A DNA stretch of 64,000 nt from PGYR01 sp034670025 (GTDB taxonomy: Bacteria > Bacteroidota > Ignavibacteria > Kapaibacteriales > UBA2268). Within the stretch, counting starts at the first letter, position 1. The number at the start of each line of letters is the position of its first letter. The notes beneath the pieces are model-generated. The model saw only the letters and a program-made list of their open reading frames with translations, ran no database searches and was not told the origin of the DNA. Made by a program: the position numbers and the translations under genes. The stretch lies in NCBI GenBank assembly GCA_034670025.1, contig JAXMOE010000004.1, forward strand, positions 1 to 64,000, written 5' to 3'. Shown piece by piece: positions 1 to 9,051 of the stretch.

Positions 1-356
1 ACTATACTGGTGATGTCTGGTATATGGTAAGGGAGAGAGTCTTGGAATACAGCCCCACGGCTTCATTCTGGAAACACCTACGTGGCGAGATAGTCCAAAC
101 CAAAGTAACCACAGTAGTAGAAGTAACTGACACGGATGAGATAAAAATATATCCGAACCCAACAAAATCAGAGCTGAACTTGGACAATTTGGATTTCAAT
201 CAGTTGACAAATGTTAGAATTTACGATAGCTTCGGGAAATTAGTGCTAACATTCGGTACGGTAAATACATCAGAAAAAGTTAATGTAGAAAGTCTTCCTA
301 CTGGTGTCTATTTTCTAAAATCAAATGAAGTGCAACACAAGTTTGTGAAGTATTGA
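1..356 (+). CDS. C-terminal end of a T9SS-secreted protein (partial)
   Basis: The reading frame enters from the left edge (first whole codon at base 3) and gives about 117 codons to a TGA stop. The last 80 residues form a type A T9SS sorting domain: an IYPNPTKSELNLD motif, a VRIYDSFGKLV strand, then LPTGVYFLKS and a basic end (HKFVKY). Such domains send the parent protein through the type IX secretion system and are removed at the cell surface. The functional part lies outside the window, so its activity is unknown. It converges on the next gene with only 7 bases between, and I see no terminator there. Confidence 0.8.
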   Translation, partial: YTGDVWYMVRERVLEYSPTASFWKHLRGEIVQTKVTTVVEVTDTDEIKIYPNPTKSELNLDNLDFNQLTNVRIYDSFGKLVLTFGTVNTSEKVNVESLPTGVYFLKSNEVQHKFVKY

Positions 357-363
357 GCGACGA

Positions 364-1467
364 TTAAAATACTTGCTCGACTAACCGTTTCGGTTTCTGG
401 GTGTTGTTGACTATCAGTTCAAAGTCGATGACACCCAATATCAACCCCTCTTCGGTGACAACTTCCACTTCCCACTGCCCTTGTTTTACGTTGCCTTTGT
501 ACGAATAGCCACGATAACCCGCATCTCGTCCACCAGTTATTGTGTAGCTGATTTCATCGACTGTTATCCATTCTTCTGCTTTTTTGTCATACCAATTCCA
601 TCGGTGGATGATTGTCTTTTTTATATCAGTCGGAGCAAAAATAGATGTAAAAATAAACACATTATCTCCTGGCTTATAAACATAGTTTGGTCTGTGGTCA
701 CGCCAAAACACCCACCAGTCATCAGTTTCATAAATTACATTGTAGTTATTATTTTCATCCTTTACTACGCTGTGAGCTACTATACCTTCATCCAAAGCCA
801 ACGGCACTGGTGGAATTAATCGCAGATAGTAGAATGTATTGATTAGAATATACAGAGTAGCAATTATTCCGAGCATTTTGCCCAAATGAATTTCTACTCT
901 TGTGGTAGGGCTAACTTTGTAGATACCGATAATTACGATAAGTGTAATAACTAAACTGACTATACCCGAAAGGATAAATATCTCGGGATTGACTTCTTTT
1001 ACAAAAACAGGGATAATAAAGCTAAAGAAAGTGAAATTTATAAAGAAATAAACACTGAACTGTAGGTACTTATTCGATATCCGTTGTTTCAGGAACTCAT
1101 TGGCTATGAGCAATGTGACGAGAATCACAAAGAATGAAATCGTCTTCGATAGTGATACACTTCTGGAAAAATAGATAACATAAGCACTAGACAATGCCCC
1201 GAAGTAAAATTGAATTGCTAATGGTAAATACTTCTCGTACGGTTCGATAAATGTGTCAACCCACTTGCCATCGTCTGCTAAGTTATAAAGGTATAGCATA
1301 ACAGTAAGCGACACCATGTGGAGACTCAATATACTCAAATCGTAGAGTCTATCAATCCGTCCAAGTGTAAGCGTGTCAAAGATAAAACCACATATAAAAA
1401 AAACTACTGGAACATATTTGCTATGCTTTCTGAAGTATTTTTTGATAGAGAGTAGGGGTTTATTCAT
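364..1467 (-). CDS. Membrane protein with C-terminal DUF2914 domain
   Basis: A 367-residue protein. Residues about 18-220 hold roughly seven hydrophobic segments, separated by short polar loops. The last 90 residues match the DUF2914 pattern: a phenylalanine/tryptophan-rich strand with HRWNWYDK, then YRGYSYKG, then WEVEVVTEEGLILG and FELIV. DUF2914 is found in Bacteroidota and Proteobacteria after a membrane or anchoring region and has no firm function. The DUF should lie outside the cytoplasmic membrane, but I cannot fix the topology. It follows acnA on the same strand, but a terminator hairpin lies between them, so it probably has its own promoter. Confidence 0.75.
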   Translation of the reverse strand: MNKPLLSIKKYFRKHSKYVPVVFFICGFIFDTLTLGRIDRLYDLSILSLHMVSLTVMLYLYNLADDGKWVDTFIEPYEKYLPLAIQFYFGALSSAYVIYFSRSVSLSKTISFFVILVTLLIANEFLKQRISNKYLQFSVYFFINFTFFSFIIPVFVKEVNPEIFILSGIVSLVITLIVIIGIYKVSPTTRVEIHLGKMLGIIATLYILINTFYYLRLIPPVPLALDEGIVAHSVVKDENNNYNVIYETDDWWVFWRDHRPNYVYKPGDNVFIFTSIFAPTDIKKTIIHRWNWYDKKAEEWITVDEISYTITGGRDAGYRGYSYKGNVKQGQWEVEVVTEEGLILGVIDFELIVNNTQKPKRLVEQVF

Positions 1468-1533
1468 TTGGATTGTTGGATTTGAAAATTAGAGTCCAAT
1501 TATTTAACAAAAATACGAATTTAATATCTAAGT

Positions 1534-1577
1534 GATAAAAAAAAGCTACTCACAAAACAATAATGTAAGTAGCTTTT
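1534..1577 (-). terminator. Rho-independent terminator after acnA
   Basis: On the minus strand the stem AAAAGCTACT / AGTAGCTTTT (10 bp, 17-base loop) is followed by more T residues. It lies downstream of acnA and upstream of the DUF2914 gene, so it should end acnA transcription. Confidence 0.7.
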
Positions 1578-1589
1578 ATAATGTATTTT

Positions 1590-1684
1590 ACCACCCCGTA
1601 CTGCTTTGCAGTACACCCCTCCATAGGAGGGGAATTAGGATTGGCTTCCCCTCCTATGGAGGGGTGCCCGAAGGGCGGGGTGGT
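1590..1684. repeat. REP-like GC-rich palindrome
   Basis: A 95-base imperfect palindrome, strikingly GC-rich against its AT-rich surroundings. The outer arms are ACCACCCCG / CGGGGTGGT. The inner arms, about 19 bases, are CACCCCTCCATAGGAGGGG / CCCCTCCTATGGAGGGGTG. Two small hairpins (GTACTGCTTTGCAGTAC and GCCCGAAGGGC) sit between the outer and inner arms. It resembles the dispersed REP-type palindromes common in Bacteroidota genomes. Only one copy is in this window. Confidence 0.6.
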
Positions 1685-1716
1685 CATTTTTAAATAAATA
1701 ACCGCATTTGAATCTA

Positions 1717-4437
1717 TTACTTCTTCAAGAACTCTCTAAGTACATAGTGAAGGATACCACCGTTCTTGTAGTACTCTATCTCTATTTGTGAATCCAATCT
1801 ACAAACTACTTCAAAGTTTCCTTTTGTGCCGTTTGTCTTCTCAAATTCTACATTAAGTGTTTTACCTGGAGTTAAACCTTCGGAGATACCACTAATAGTA
1901 TATTTCTCAGTTCCGTCTAAGCCAAGCTCAGCAGGGGTAGTGTTTTTAAATTCTAAAGGAAATACACCCATTCCAACTAAGTTACTTCTGTGTATTCTCT
2001 CGTAGCTTTCTGCTATTACTGCTTTTACTCCAAGGAGTGCCGTACCTTTTGCAGCCCAATCACGAGAAGAACCGCTACCGTATTCCTTACCTGCAATTAC
2101 TACCAATGGAATATCATTATCAATGTATTTCATTGCTGCATCGTAAACAGACATTGGCTCATTAGTTGGTAAGTAAGTAGTGTAACCACCTTCTTGTTCC
2201 GAAAGCTCATTGTTTATTCTTACGTTTGCAAAAGTACCTCTCATCATCACTTCGTGGTTACCTCTACGAGAACCGTAAGAGTTGAACATATAGCGTTTAA
2301 CACCATTTTCTTCCAAATACTTTCCAGCAGGAGAAGTAGGAGCGAATGATCCAGCAGGAGAAATGTGGTCAGTCGTTACAGAATCGCCAAGTTTCAGTAG
2401 CACATTAGCACCAACTACATCTTGTGGCTCAGGAACATCCTCTGATATATCTTGGAAGAACGGAGCTTGCTTGATATAAGTAGATTCTAGACCCCAATCG
2501 TAATCATCACCCGTTGGTGCGTCTAACGCTTGCCATTGCTCTTCACCATCAAATATTACACTATATGTTTTCTCAAAATCTTCACGAGTTAATGATGTAG
2601 CTAATACGTCATTAATTTCCTTAGAAGTTGGCCATATATCTTTCAAATAAACAGCTTCACCATTAGGGTCGTAGCCCAATGGGTCTTTTAGGATGTTAAC
2701 ATCAACTCTACCAACAAGTGCGTAAGCAACTACTAACATAGGAGATGCTAAGAAATTCATTCGTACTTTGGGGTGAATTCTTGCTTCAAAGTTTCTATTA
2801 CCCGACACTACTGAAGTAAGAATCAAATCAGCTTTATCAGCAGCACTATCAATATGTGGTGGCAATGGCCCACTATTACCAATACAAGAAGTACATCCGT
2901 ACCCAACTAAGTGGAAATTCAATGCTTCCAAATCTTCCATTAATCCAGATCGTTCTAAATATTCAGTTACTACTTTCGAACCAGGAGCTAAACTAGTTTT
3001 AACCCATGGTTTAACCATTAGACCTCGTTCTATTGCTTTTTTGGCAACCAAACCAGCACCAAGCATTACATTAGGATTAGAAGTATTAGTACAACTAGTG
3101 ATTGCAGCAATTGCAATAGCACCATCACTTAATACATATTCTTCGTTCTTAAGTTTAATTCTAACTGTATTCATAGTATCAGCTTCAACTTCTACTTCTT
3201 GGTCTGTGTCTTGGTGAGTTTCATATCTAAATTCCGTACCAGAACCACCTTCAGCTAACCATGCTTTTTCTTTTCTGTCTTCAATTGGAACATACTTTCT
3301 ACTATATCCAGTTTGAAGTAACTCATGGAACTTAGTATCTAAGTCTTCAACTAATATCTTGTCTTGTGGTCTTTTCGGACCAGAAACATTTGGCTTCAAA
3401 GTATCTAAATTCAATTCCAAAACATCGGAGTAAACAATCTTATCTTCGTTTTCTCTCCAAAGCATATTAGTCTTGCAGTAATCTTCAACTAATTTTATTT
3501 GCTTTTCAGAACGATTAGTCTTCTTCATATAATCGATTGTTTGATTATCGATAGGGAAGTAAGTTACTGTACAACCGAACTCAGGCGACATATTTGAGAT
3601 AGTTGCTCTGTCAGTTACACTTAGGTTATTTAGACCTTCACCAAATACTTCTACAAATTTCCCTACTACACCGTAATTTCTTAGTAGTTGAGTGATTTCC
3701 AATACCATATCAGTAGCGGTGATACCTTCTGGTAATCTACCTTCTAACTTTAGCCCAATTACTTGTGGACAAGTGAAATAGATTGGTTGCCCGAGTATTG
3801 CAGCTTCTGCTTCTATACCACCAACACCCCATCCTACAACACCAATACCGTTAACCATAGGTGTGTGCGAGTCAGTTCCAACTAATGTATCTGGGAATAC
3901 CCAGCCGTCTCTTTCAACTACACCAGAAGCCAAGTACTCTAAGTTCACTTGGTGACAAATACCCATGCCTGGAGGTACAACTGTAAAGTTTTGGAACGAT
4001 TTCTGAGCCCATTTTAACAATTGGTATCTTTCTTTGTTTCTTTCATATTCCAAATCCACATTTCTTTTCAATGAGTAATCTGTACCAAAATAATCAACTT
4101 GTACAGAGTGGTCAATTACCAAATCAACTGGGATAAGTGGGTTGATTTTTGTTCCATCTTTTCCTTTTCTGATTACCTCAGAACGGATAGATGCGATATC
4201 AACTACAGCTGGTACACCTGTGAAATCTTGCATAAGTACGCGAGCTGGCTTGTAAGGTACTTCTTTGTCAGTCCCACCAGGATTCCAGTTAAGTAATGTA
4301 TCTACGTGTTCTTGGGTGATTGCAAAATCATCTTTGTTTCTGAGTGCATTTTCTAATAATATTCTTATTGAAAATGGTAGTTTTTCAATGTTTTCTTTAC
4401 CTAATTCAGGTAGTGAAGCTATTTTCAAGTCCATCAT
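1717..4437 (-). CDS. acnA: Aconitate hydratase A
   Basis: A 906-residue AcnA/IRP1-type aconitase, which converts citrate to isocitrate through cis-aconitate in the cytoplasmic TCA cycle. The three [4Fe-4S] cysteines are visible: C449 in AITSCTNTSNPN, and C515 and C518 in GYGCTSCIGNSGPL. Substrate-site signatures are GTDSHTPMVNG near 187-197 and, in the swivel domain, GKEYGSGSSRDWAAKG. The length fits the usual 890-910. Translation probably starts at the first of two adjacent ATGs, with a weak AGGAT about 7 bases upstream. A hairpin terminator follows the gene, so it appears monocistronic. Confidence 0.97.
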   Translation of the reverse strand: MMDLKIASLPELGKENIEKLPFSIRILLENALRNKDDFAITQEHVDTLLNWNPGGTDKEVPYKPARVLMQDFTGVPAVVDIASIRSEVIRKGKDGTKINPLIPVDLVIDHSVQVDYFGTDYSLKRNVDLEYERNKERYQLLKWAQKSFQNFTVVPPGMGICHQVNLEYLASGVVERDGWVFPDTLVGTDSHTPMVNGIGVVGWGVGGIEAEAAILGQPIYFTCPQVIGLKLEGRLPEGITATDMVLEITQLLRNYGVVGKFVEVFGEGLNNLSVTDRATISNMSPEFGCTVTYFPIDNQTIDYMKKTNRSEKQIKLVEDYCKTNMLWRENEDKIVYSDVLELNLDTLKPNVSGPKRPQDKILVEDLDTKFHELLQTGYSRKYVPIEDRKEKAWLAEGGSGTEFRYETHQDTDQEVEVEADTMNTVRIKLKNEEYVLSDGAIAIAAITSCTNTSNPNVMLGAGLVAKKAIERGLMVKPWVKTSLAPGSKVVTEYLERSGLMEDLEALNFHLVGYGCTSCIGNSGPLPPHIDSAADKADLILTSVVSGNRNFEARIHPKVRMNFLASPMLVVAYALVGRVDVNILKDPLGYDPNGEAVYLKDIWPTSKEINDVLATSLTREDFEKTYSVIFDGEEQWQALDAPTGDDYDWGLESTYIKQAPFFQDISEDVPEPQDVVGANVLLKLGDSVTTDHISPAGSFAPTSPAGKYLEENGVKRYMFNSYGSRRGNHEVMMRGTFANVRINNELSEQEGGYTTYLPTNEPMSVYDAAMKYIDNDIPLVVIAGKEYGSGSSRDWAAKGTALLGVKAVIAESYERIHRSNLVGMGVFPLEFKNTTPAELGLDGTEKYTISGISEGLTPGKTLNVEFEKTNGTKGNFEVVCRLDSQIEIEYYKNGGILHYVLREFLKK

Positions 4438-4650
4438 ATATCCTATATTTTTAATTTTTTCAATTTGTTATCTTATATAAACATAAAGTTACAAAATATT
4501 GTTCTAATTGCAGAATATTTGAAGTCTATATATTGCACAATAAGTAAAATATGGCTTAATATTAAGAATGTCACCTAATTATTAATTTAGTTAGAAATTT
4601 ATTTATTAATTTGTAACTCATCATTTATTACATATAAATAGGGGTTTGGT

Positions 4651-5091
4651 ATGAAAATCAAGTACAATTTAGAACAAATAATAAATCAACCAATTGACAA
4701 GGTTGCAAGCTTATTAGTAAACCCTGAAAACTTTGAGAAGTGGCAACCTGGTTTTAAAGGAATGGAACATTTGAGTGGGACACCTGGTGAAAAAGGGGCT
4801 AAAACCAAACTTAATTATGATATGGGTAAAAGGCAAGTAGTAATGACCGAAACAATTTTAGAAATGAATTTGCCAGAATATTTCGAAATGTCCTTCGATT
4901 CTGAAAAGGTATTCAATATACAGAAAAATAGTTTGTCCAAAGTTGATGAAAATACAACAAAATGGATTACAGATAATGAGTTCCAACTCTCAGGATACAT
5001 GAACATTTTTGGAATAATCGGTAAAAGTATGTTCAAAAAGCAATCACAAATATACTTAGATAAATTTAAGGAATTCGCTGAAAACAGTTAA
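4651..5091 (+). CDS. SRPBCC (START/Bet v1-like) family protein
   Basis: A 146-residue protein with the usual SRPBCC outline. The N-terminal strand IKYNLEQIINQPIDKVASLLVNPENFEKWQPGFKG contains the typical PxxxVxxLLxxPxxxxxW pattern. A run of beta strands with a GxGxKTKL-like turn follows, and a long C-terminal amphipathic helix (KKQSQIYLDKFKEFAE) ends it. The family binds hydrophobic ligands in a helix-grip cavity. The ligand here cannot be told. It has no signal peptide, so it should be cytoplasmic. It stands alone between acnA, which is divergent, and the CHRD gene. Confidence 0.75.
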   Translation: MKIKYNLEQIINQPIDKVASLLVNPENFEKWQPGFKGMEHLSGTPGEKGAKTKLNYDMGKRQVVMTETILEMNLPEYFEMSFDSEKVFNIQKNSLSKVDENTTKWITDNEFQLSGYMNIFGIIGKSMFKKQSQIYLDKFKEFAENS

Positions 5092-5199
5092 TAGTTAAGA
5101 ATAGGAATATTATCAATAAAAATCTACTCCTAAAAAATCTGATTTACAATCTACACCGTATGTGTTGTATAATTGTTTAACTTAACTAAGGAGTACATA

Positions 5200-8100
5200 A
5201 TGCAAAAATTGCTAATATTTTTGACAATCTGTCTGGCTTTTGCCACTATAGACGCAACAGCAAGACACAATTCGGGTGAAATAATGTTCACCTCTATCCT
5301 TTCTGGAGAGGCAGAAGTGCCTTCCGTAATTACCAATGCAAGAGGTGTAACCACATTCAATATGAATGGAACAATGGATACACTTTTTGTAAATGGTACA
5401 TTCTCAGGTTTATCAGGTACAATAACTGGTGCCCACATACACCAAGCAGAAGCCGGCATGAACGGTGATGTAGTTATTAATTTAACGTCACATATCAATA
5501 ATAACCAAGTGATGGGATTTGTCACTGGTGAAGACCTGACAGCTGCTAAGATGAAAGCGATGTTAGATGGTAATACTTACCTCAACATTCACACGGAAGC
5601 AAACCCAGCTGGAGAAATCCGTGGTCAATTAATGACTGAAACGGATTATTCATTCTTTAGCATTCTTTCTGGTGATGCTGAAGTCCCTGCTGTATATGGC
5701 GATGCAGAAGGATTTGCTAATGTAATTGTTTCTAAAACTAACAAGCAAATATGGGTAAATGCTGTTTACTCTGGTTTAACTGGAAATTTAACAGGTGCAC
5801 ACCTTCACAATGCAATGCCAGGAGCAAATGGCGATGTAATAGTAAACCTAACTGACATGATAGACGGTAACAAAATCATGGGTAGTATAGAAGTTGATGA
5901 ATCATTAGACTTATGGTCTAAACTAGTAAATGGCGAAGTTTACATTAATCTTCACACAGAAGCTAACTCTGGTGGGGAACTTCGTGGTGATTTGGAATGG
6001 AATGAAGGAATTACTTTGAGATCAGAAATAAATACTGAACAAGAAGTCCCAGCACCTGTAGTTCCAAGTATGGCTAAAGGAAATGCATATATACACTTCA
6101 ACAACGCGGTTGACTCACTAACTTTCATGATATATCACGAAGGGTTAACTGGTGGAGCTGTAGCAGCACACTTTCACGAAGGAGCGTCAGGAATGGCCGG
6201 GCCTCCAGTTGTGAATATTTCTTCAGAAATAAACGGAAATTGGATTGTTGGTACAGTATCTGACAATAGTATAAATGCAGATTTACTTCAAAAATTCTTG
6301 AAAGGTCAAATATATATCAATATTCATACTGTAGCTAATGCAGCAGGTGAAATTCGTGGTCAAGTTGCACCAAATACAAGAATAGCACTTAATTTAAACT
6401 TAGAAGGTGAGCAAGAGAACCCTGGCGTTAGATCTATGGGTTACGGTAGTGGTGCAGTATCTGTATCAAACTCACTCGATGATGTTTGGTATGCAATACT
6501 TGCAGACAATTTGTCTGGTGAAGTTGAAGCAGCACACTTTCATAATGCAGAATTCGGAATGAATGGTGATGTAGTGTTAGGTCTAACTGACCATATTACT
6601 CAAGATTCTGAGAATGGGGTTTGGATTGAAGGCAGCAATGTTGCCGATATTTCTTCTGAGGAAGGAGCGCTATTTGCAAATGATAAAATTTATCTGAATA
6701 TGCACACTGCAAAATATCCTGCTGGTGAATTGCGTGGTCAAGTTGAATTATACGCCAAACTATATTTTGACAATGGAATCTTGCCATTTGACCCAATGTT
6801 TACTGGTAAACTAAGTTTACATTCTCAACTGACTTCTGAACAAGAAACTCATACAGTAAACGGAGACGCTAACGGTACTTTGGGTATTGTTCTAAGTGAA
6901 AATATGGACAGCTTATACTTCAATGTAACCGTAAACAACTTAACTGGTCCAATAACTGGCGTACACTTCCACAAAAGAATGCCGGGCGAAGACGGTGCTG
7001 TTGATGTAAATCTAACTGATTTCATTCGTGGTAATGTTGTTGCTGGCTCTATATCTAATTTTGACTTAGAAGCATTGCTTTCTGGCAATTACTATCTTAA
7101 TATACATACAACTGAAAACCCAGCTGGCGAGACCAGAGGTCAAGTAATGCTTAATTCTGATTGGGCGTTCACGGCTATGCTATCTCCTGAAAATGAAGTG
7201 CATGCCGTAACAAGTGATGCAGAAGGTATGGTTGTGATTAGGGCTTATCCTGACGGAAAGCACTTTGAAGTAAAGGTGTTATTCGATAATATGACAAGTA
7301 CCGTAACTGGTGCACACTTACATTTTGCTCCAGAAGGAGTTGATGGTGATGTAGTTGTGAATTTATCTAATAATGTAAATGGCAATATGATTGCTACAAC
7401 AGTAATGAATGAAGAAGTTCTTGGGGCATTAATTGCAGGAAATATTTATCTAAATGTTCACACGGAAGACAACCCTGCTGGTGAGTTGCGTGGTCAACTT
7501 ATGTTGCAAAGTGGATTATTTTTTGACACATGGTTAAACGGTGCTCAAGAAAATCCTCCTACTGGTACTAACGCAATGGGATTAGCGGCTATACACGTAG
7601 ATGCTGAGACTGGTGAAATGAAGTACGATGTATTTACAGTTGGAGTAGAAACTGAAATTTCTGGAACTCATATACATAATGGTATGATAGGTGTCAACGG
7701 TGACGTTGCGATTAATCTTTCTACTGGTATTCTCAACAACATAATAGAGGGTAACTTAGACATTAGTGCAGGCTTGAAAACAAACTTAAATCTATTACTA
7801 AGTGGCAATGGATACTTAAATGTACACTCTAATGATTTCCCAAGTGGTGAAATTCGTGGGCAAATTCAGTCTTACAACAGAGAGACTTTTGCTTTCAACT
7901 TAAATAGTGACCAAGAAGTACCACCAATTTCAAACAGTACTACTGGTACAGGCGTAGTTTCGATTAGTAATGATTGGAACACTCTAAGTGTAGATGTTTC
8001 TTATGCTAACTTTGAAGGTACGATTACTGGTGCACATATTCACCAAGCAGAAACAGGTTCAAATGGTGAAGTTGTTATAAATCTAACTGATTTTATTGAT

Positions 8101-8535
8101 GAAGATAATCAGACTATTAGAGCAAATATAACCGCTGAGGGTGGTCTGAACTCTGATGTAATTCAAGCAATTATGTCTGGTGGAGCTTATGTTAATATTC
8201 ACTCTGAGGAAAACCCAAGCGGTGAAACTCGTGGTCAGATTAACAACACATCGAGCTTTAGTTCACCCACATCAGTTAGTTATATTGAGTTACCTAGTGT
8301 AAACTTGTACCCTAACCCAGTAATCAATCAAGTTACTGTAAATATAGCAGATTACATCTCAGATGCTGTGGTAACAGTAGTTGTTTATGATATGAATGGT
8401 AGAATGTCAACTAAGATGTCGGAAGGGAATAGCGGAAGTATTTCGTTAGACGTAAGTAATCTGAATAGTGGAACTTACTTTATAGAGATACTAGGCAATG
8501 ACAATAACATTAGAACTAAATTTATAAAACAATAA
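5200..8535 (+). CDS. Secreted protein with eight tandem CHRD domains and T9SS sorting domain
   Basis: I start it at 5200, not at the ATG nine codons earlier. AAGGAG lies 6 bases upstream of 5200, and this start gives a clean signal peptide (MQKLLIFLTICLAFATIDATA). The mature protein carries eight CHRD repeats of about 120 residues. Each has a head such as LSGEAEVP or LNSDQEVPP, a centre TGAHIHQAExGxNGDVVINLT and an end YLNIHTEANPAGEIRGQ. CHRD domains are all-beta units first seen in chordin and are common in secreted bacterial proteins. Their ligands are mostly unknown. The final 80 residues (LYPNPVINQVTVNI onward) are a T9SS domain, so the product is probably surface-bound or released. A strong terminator follows. 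Confidence 0.9.
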   Translation: MQKLLIFLTICLAFATIDATARHNSGEIMFTSILSGEAEVPSVITNARGVTTFNMNGTMDTLFVNGTFSGLSGTITGAHIHQAEAGMNGDVVINLTSHINNNQVMGFVTGEDLTAAKMKAMLDGNTYLNIHTEANPAGEIRGQLMTETDYSFFSILSGDAEVPAVYGDAEGFANVIVSKTNKQIWVNAVYSGLTGNLTGAHLHNAMPGANGDVIVNLTDMIDGNKIMGSIEVDESLDLWSKLVNGEVYINLHTEANSGGELRGDLEWNEGITLRSEINTEQEVPAPVVPSMAKGNAYIHFNNAVDSLTFMIYHEGLTGGAVAAHFHEGASGMAGPPVVNISSEINGNWIVGTVSDNSINADLLQKFLKGQIYINIHTVANAAGEIRGQVAPNTRIALNLNLEGEQENPGVRSMGYGSGAVSVSNSLDDVWYAILADNLSGEVEAAHFHNAEFGMNGDVVLGLTDHITQDSENGVWIEGSNVADISSEEGALFANDKIYLNMHTAKYPAGELRGQVELYAKLYFDNGILPFDPMFTGKLSLHSQLTSEQETHTVNGDANGTLGIVLSENMDSLYFNVTVNNLTGPITGVHFHKRMPGEDGAVDVNLTDFIRGNVVAGSISNFDLEALLSGNYYLNIHTTENPAGETRGQVMLNSDWAFTAMLSPENEVHAVTSDAEGMVVIRAYPDGKHFEVKVLFDNMTSTVTGAHLHFAPEGVDGDVVVNLSNNVNGNMIATTVMNEEVLGALIAGNIYLNVHTEDNPAGELRGQLMLQSGLFFDTWLNGAQENPPTGTNAMGLAAIHVDAETGEMKYDVFTVGVETEISGTHIHNGMIGVNGDVAINLSTGILNNIIEGNLDISAGLKTNLNLLLSGNGYLNVHSNDFPSGEIRGQIQSYNRETFAFNLNSDQEVPPISNSTTGTGVVSISNDWNTLSVDVSYANFEGTITGAHIHQAETGSNGEVVINLTDFIDEDNQTIRANITAEGGLNSDVIQAIMSGGAYVNIHSEENPSGETRGQINNTSSFSSPTSVSYIELPSVNLYPNPVINQVTVNIADYISDAVVTVVVYDMNGRMSTKMSEGNSGSISLDVSNLNSGTYFIEILGNDNNIRTKFIKQ

Positions 8536-8561
8536 TAATTTATACTTTATCTTACAATTCA

Positions 8562-8595
8562 CAAAGCCCCAAGTTTATAGCTTGGGGCTTTTTCT
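8562..8595 (+). terminator. Rho-independent terminator after the CHRD gene
   Basis: Stem AAAGCCCCAAG / CTTGGGGCTTT with a 7-base loop, followed by a T run. It lies 26 bases past the CHRD stop codon, between convergent genes. The minus-strand reading has a weaker T tract. Confidence 0.85.
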
Positions 8596-8604
8596 TATTC
8601 TGTA

Positions 8605-9030
8605 TTATTTCTCTTCATAACAAAATTCCAGTTTTATCCCGTCTGGATCTTTGAAGTATAATGCGTAATACCTCATACCGTGCTGAGGGTAATACCTTGG
8701 CGGTTCTATAACATTAGCACCAATTGCTTCTAACTTTGGATAGAGTGCATTTATTTCATCAGTTGAGGTAGCCCTAAAAGCTAAGTGATGCAATGAACCG
8801 GGCTTCCTACGATGCACATCACCACTGGCAAACAGTTCCCTTGGTGAGTTTATACCAATAGTAATATTTTCATGAACATATTCTATAACATCAAAATCAT
8901 GAGCTTCTACTCTCCCCTTTGATTTTTTGTTAATATCAAACCCGAGCAAAGGCATCAGCTTGTCATAAAACTCCTCTGCTCGATTAAAGTCTTTGACAGT
9001 GATTTGTATGTGGTCAATGATTGGATTCAT
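8605..9030 (-). CDS. VOC family (glyoxalase-like) protein
   Basis: A 141-residue vicinal-oxygen-chelate protein with two beta-alpha-beta-beta-beta modules. Module one starts IDHIQITVKDFNRAEEFYDKLMPLLGF. Module two is SLHHLAFRATSTDEINALYPKLEAIGA and ends YYALYFKDPDGIKLEFCY. Likely metal ligands are the His of DHIQI, a His of LHHLAF and the Glu of KLEF. VOC proteins include lyases, isomerases, dioxygenases and resistance proteins, and the substrate cannot be read from sequence. It is cytoplasmic and converges on the CHRD gene. It lies 21 bases past the stop of the SBBP gene and may be co-transcribed with it or independent. Confidence 0.8.
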   Translation of the reverse strand: MNPIIDHIQITVKDFNRAEEFYDKLMPLLGFDINKKSKGRVEAHDFDVIEYVHENITIGINSPRELFASGDVHRRKPGSLHHLAFRATSTDEINALYPKLEAIGANVIEPPRYYPQHGMRYYALYFKDPDGIKLEFCYEEK

Positions 9031-9051
9031 TAAATAATTATAAGTTAAGTG

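Noticed and set aside
5200..8535. CRISPR or tandem DNA repeats suggested by recurring words in the CHRD gene
   Set aside because: The recurrences are protein-level domain repeats about 360-420 bp apart with diverged codons, not short direct repeats with spacers.
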